DNA of 6,188 nucleotides from NCBI GenBank assembly GCA_001805165.1, contig MHEI01000035.1:1-6188 (forward strand), given 5' to 3'. Source of the DNA: Nitrospirae bacterium RBG_16_43_11. GTDB lineage: Bacteria; Nitrospirota; 9FT-COMBO-42-15; HDB-SIOI813. This document shows positions 5,548 to 6,188 of the stretch, in pieces. The notes below the pieces were generated by a model. The model saw only the letters and a list, made by a program, of their open reading frames with translations, did not search any database and was not told where the DNA came from. The position numbers and the translations under genes are program-made. Within the stretch, counting starts at the first letter, position 1; every line of letters starts with the position of its first letter.

Positions 5548-5630
5548 CAGTAATTCTCAGTGAAACCTACCTCCCTTGCAAATGCTGGACAAGACAGTGC
5601 TTGCATTGAGCGAAGCAAAGAATGTCACGC
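5548..5630 (+). repeat. 83-bp dispersed repeat, copy B
   Basis: This is the second copy of the repeat at 926-1008, same orientation, ungapped, 71 of 83 bases identical by hand count. It lies between the toxin-antitoxin promoter and the lipoprotein relic, which fades out just beside it. Sequence right of the copy (from 5631) does not resemble that after copy A, so the element boundary is near 1008/5630. The two copies bracket the DUF486, lipoprotein and toxin-antitoxin genes. Confidence 0.75.
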
Positions 5631-5654
5631 ATTTGGAAAGTTGACAGATGTTCA

Positions 5655-5783
5655 CTGAAAATTACCAGTTAAACTTTCTTTCGTCCCTTCTACTCCTTAG
5701 CCGATAGTGCTATAATTACTGCTACCACCTGTAAGGATAAAAATTAACAGGGATACTACCTTGTTAGCAATACTAATGCGCAT
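5655..5783 (-). pseudogene. Relic of a second NHL-lipoprotein gene (5' end only)
   Basis: On the minus strand the frame from ATG 5783 reads MRISIANKVVSLLIFILTGG, then SSNYSTIG, then a stop (5697-5699). Past the stop the same frame continues GVEGTKESLTGNFQ to a second stop at 5652-5654. The intact lipoprotein has ISLLTGCSSEYNTIG, then PTFEGNESITGG at the same place, so the similarity runs on both sides of the first stop. DNA matches include GTAGTATCC, TCCTTACAGGT and CACTAT. The lipobox cysteine is Gly, so even the short frame cannot be lipidated. No blade repeats follow; the sequence runs into copy B of the 83-bp repeat. I read this as the residue of a tandem duplicate in the same orientation, mostly deleted. 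Confidence 0.7.
5688..5716 (+). promoter_or_regulatory. Candidate promoter for the glycosyltransferase, inside the relic
   Basis: TATAAT (5711-5716) preceded by TGC gives a consensus extended -10 on the plus strand; the -35 (TTCTAC, 5688-5693, 17 bp away) is poor. RNA would start near 5723, giving a leader of about 50 nt to the ATG at 5776. The box lies within the lipoprotein relic on the opposite strand. The intact gene has TTATACT at the equivalent place (4632-4638), so one or two changes would create the present box. Confidence 0.4.
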
Positions 5784-6188
5784 CTGTTATTTCGGTACCT
5801 ATACAAATCAAGAAGGCTACCCAATGAATGAGGTTCTGATTCGGTCCCTCAGGGAAAACCAGATAGAGGTCGTCGAATGCAATCAAAGCTTATGGAAGGG
5901 AAGGATGGAGAAGGTAGAAAAGGCAAAAGGTATTTCCTCCATGATTTCCCTAATACCGAGGCTCTGTCGTGCTTACCTTTCACTATCCTGGAAATTTTTC
6001 GGCGTTGGCGAATATGACGCAATAATTGTTGGATATCCGGGGCACTTCGACTTCTTCCTGGTCAAATTCCTGAATATCTTCCGGAGAAACAAGCCTGTAT
6101 TAGTTAACCTGCTATTCTCTTTATACGACACAATTGTCAGGGACAGACAATTGATACCCCCGGGATCATTCATGGCAAAATGTATCCT
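5776..6188 (+). CDS. Glycosyltransferase (GT4-like), N-terminal part, cut by right edge
   Basis: An open frame from ATG 5776 to the window end gives 137 residues with no stop. The start MRICYFGTY is the first strand of a GT-B fold, followed by YPMNEVLIRSLRENQIEVVEC (residues 15-35; the YP-x-N-x-VL pattern near the first loop), an LW at 39-40, and YDAIIVGYPGHFDFFLVKF (80-98), where bacterial GT4-type enzymes have a DVIIVGYPGH stretch. KPVLVNLLFSLYDTIVRDR (107-124) then begins the inter-strand region that in relatives precedes the acceptor-side active site. The nucleotide-sugar-binding half lies beyond the edge, so substrate and family assignment are tentative. Such enzymes act in the cytoplasm on surface polysaccharide. 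No Shine-Dalgarno is seen. The start codon lies in ATGCGCAT, a palindrome that also holds the relic's ATG on the other strand. Confidence 0.8.
   Translation, partial: MRICYFGTYTNQEGYPMNEVLIRSLRENQIEVVECNQSLWKGRMEKVEKAKGISSMISLIPRLCRAYLSLSWKFFGVGEYDAIIVGYPGHFDFFLVKFLNIFRRNKPVLVNLLFSLYDTIVRDRQLIPPGSFMAKCI

Noticed and set aside
5973..6173. 66-residue minus-strand frame at the right edge
   Set aside because: It is antisense to the well-supported glycosyltransferase frame.

Overview
The window looks like a chromosomal piece from a Gram-negative anaerobe of moderate GC content. Three things suggest this: a CooT-type nickel protein, which implies nickel CO dehydrogenase chemistry; a very large lipoprotein with a lipobox; and dispersed palindromic repeats of the kind common in Nitrospirota and Desulfobacterota drafts. 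The taxon is a low-confidence inference, because there is no rRNA or other marker gene here.

Left block (1-1180), transcribed leftwards: a DUF3842 protein (444-872), then a cooT-like gene (112-309), then a partial unrecognised reading frame (1-104) that runs off the edge. A perfect 12-bp GC-rich palindrome (354-380) sits in the gap before cooT. The gene-free stretch 873-1180 is full of structure: a candidate promoter for the DUF3842 gene, an inverted repeat, copy A of an 83-bp dispersed repeat, and several hairpins.

Centre (1181-4726): a rightward DUF486 small membrane protein converges, with only 9 bp between them, on a leftward gene for a 1069-residue lipoprotein. That lipoprotein is almost entirely NHL-type beta-propeller: 18 tandem repeats, the last of which is incomplete and appears to be completed by a strand at the mature N-terminus. 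Eighteen blades would fit three six-bladed propellers.

Right block (4727-6188): an AbrB-like antitoxin and a RelE-like toxin overlap in a leftward operon with a strong ribosome binding site, a near-consensus promoter and a flanking inverted repeat that may be its operator. Next come copy B of the 83-bp repeat (85% identical to copy A, same orientation) and a decayed remnant of a second copy of the lipoprotein's 5' end. The remnant has lost its lipobox cysteine and carries in-frame stops. Its start overlaps, on the opposite strand, the start of a rightward glycosyltransferase that is cut by the window edge.

The most noteworthy points are the lipoprotein relic that shows an ancient tandem paralogue, the predicted 18-blade propeller with its closure, and the two direct repeats that bracket the DUF486, lipoprotein and toxin-antitoxin segment.
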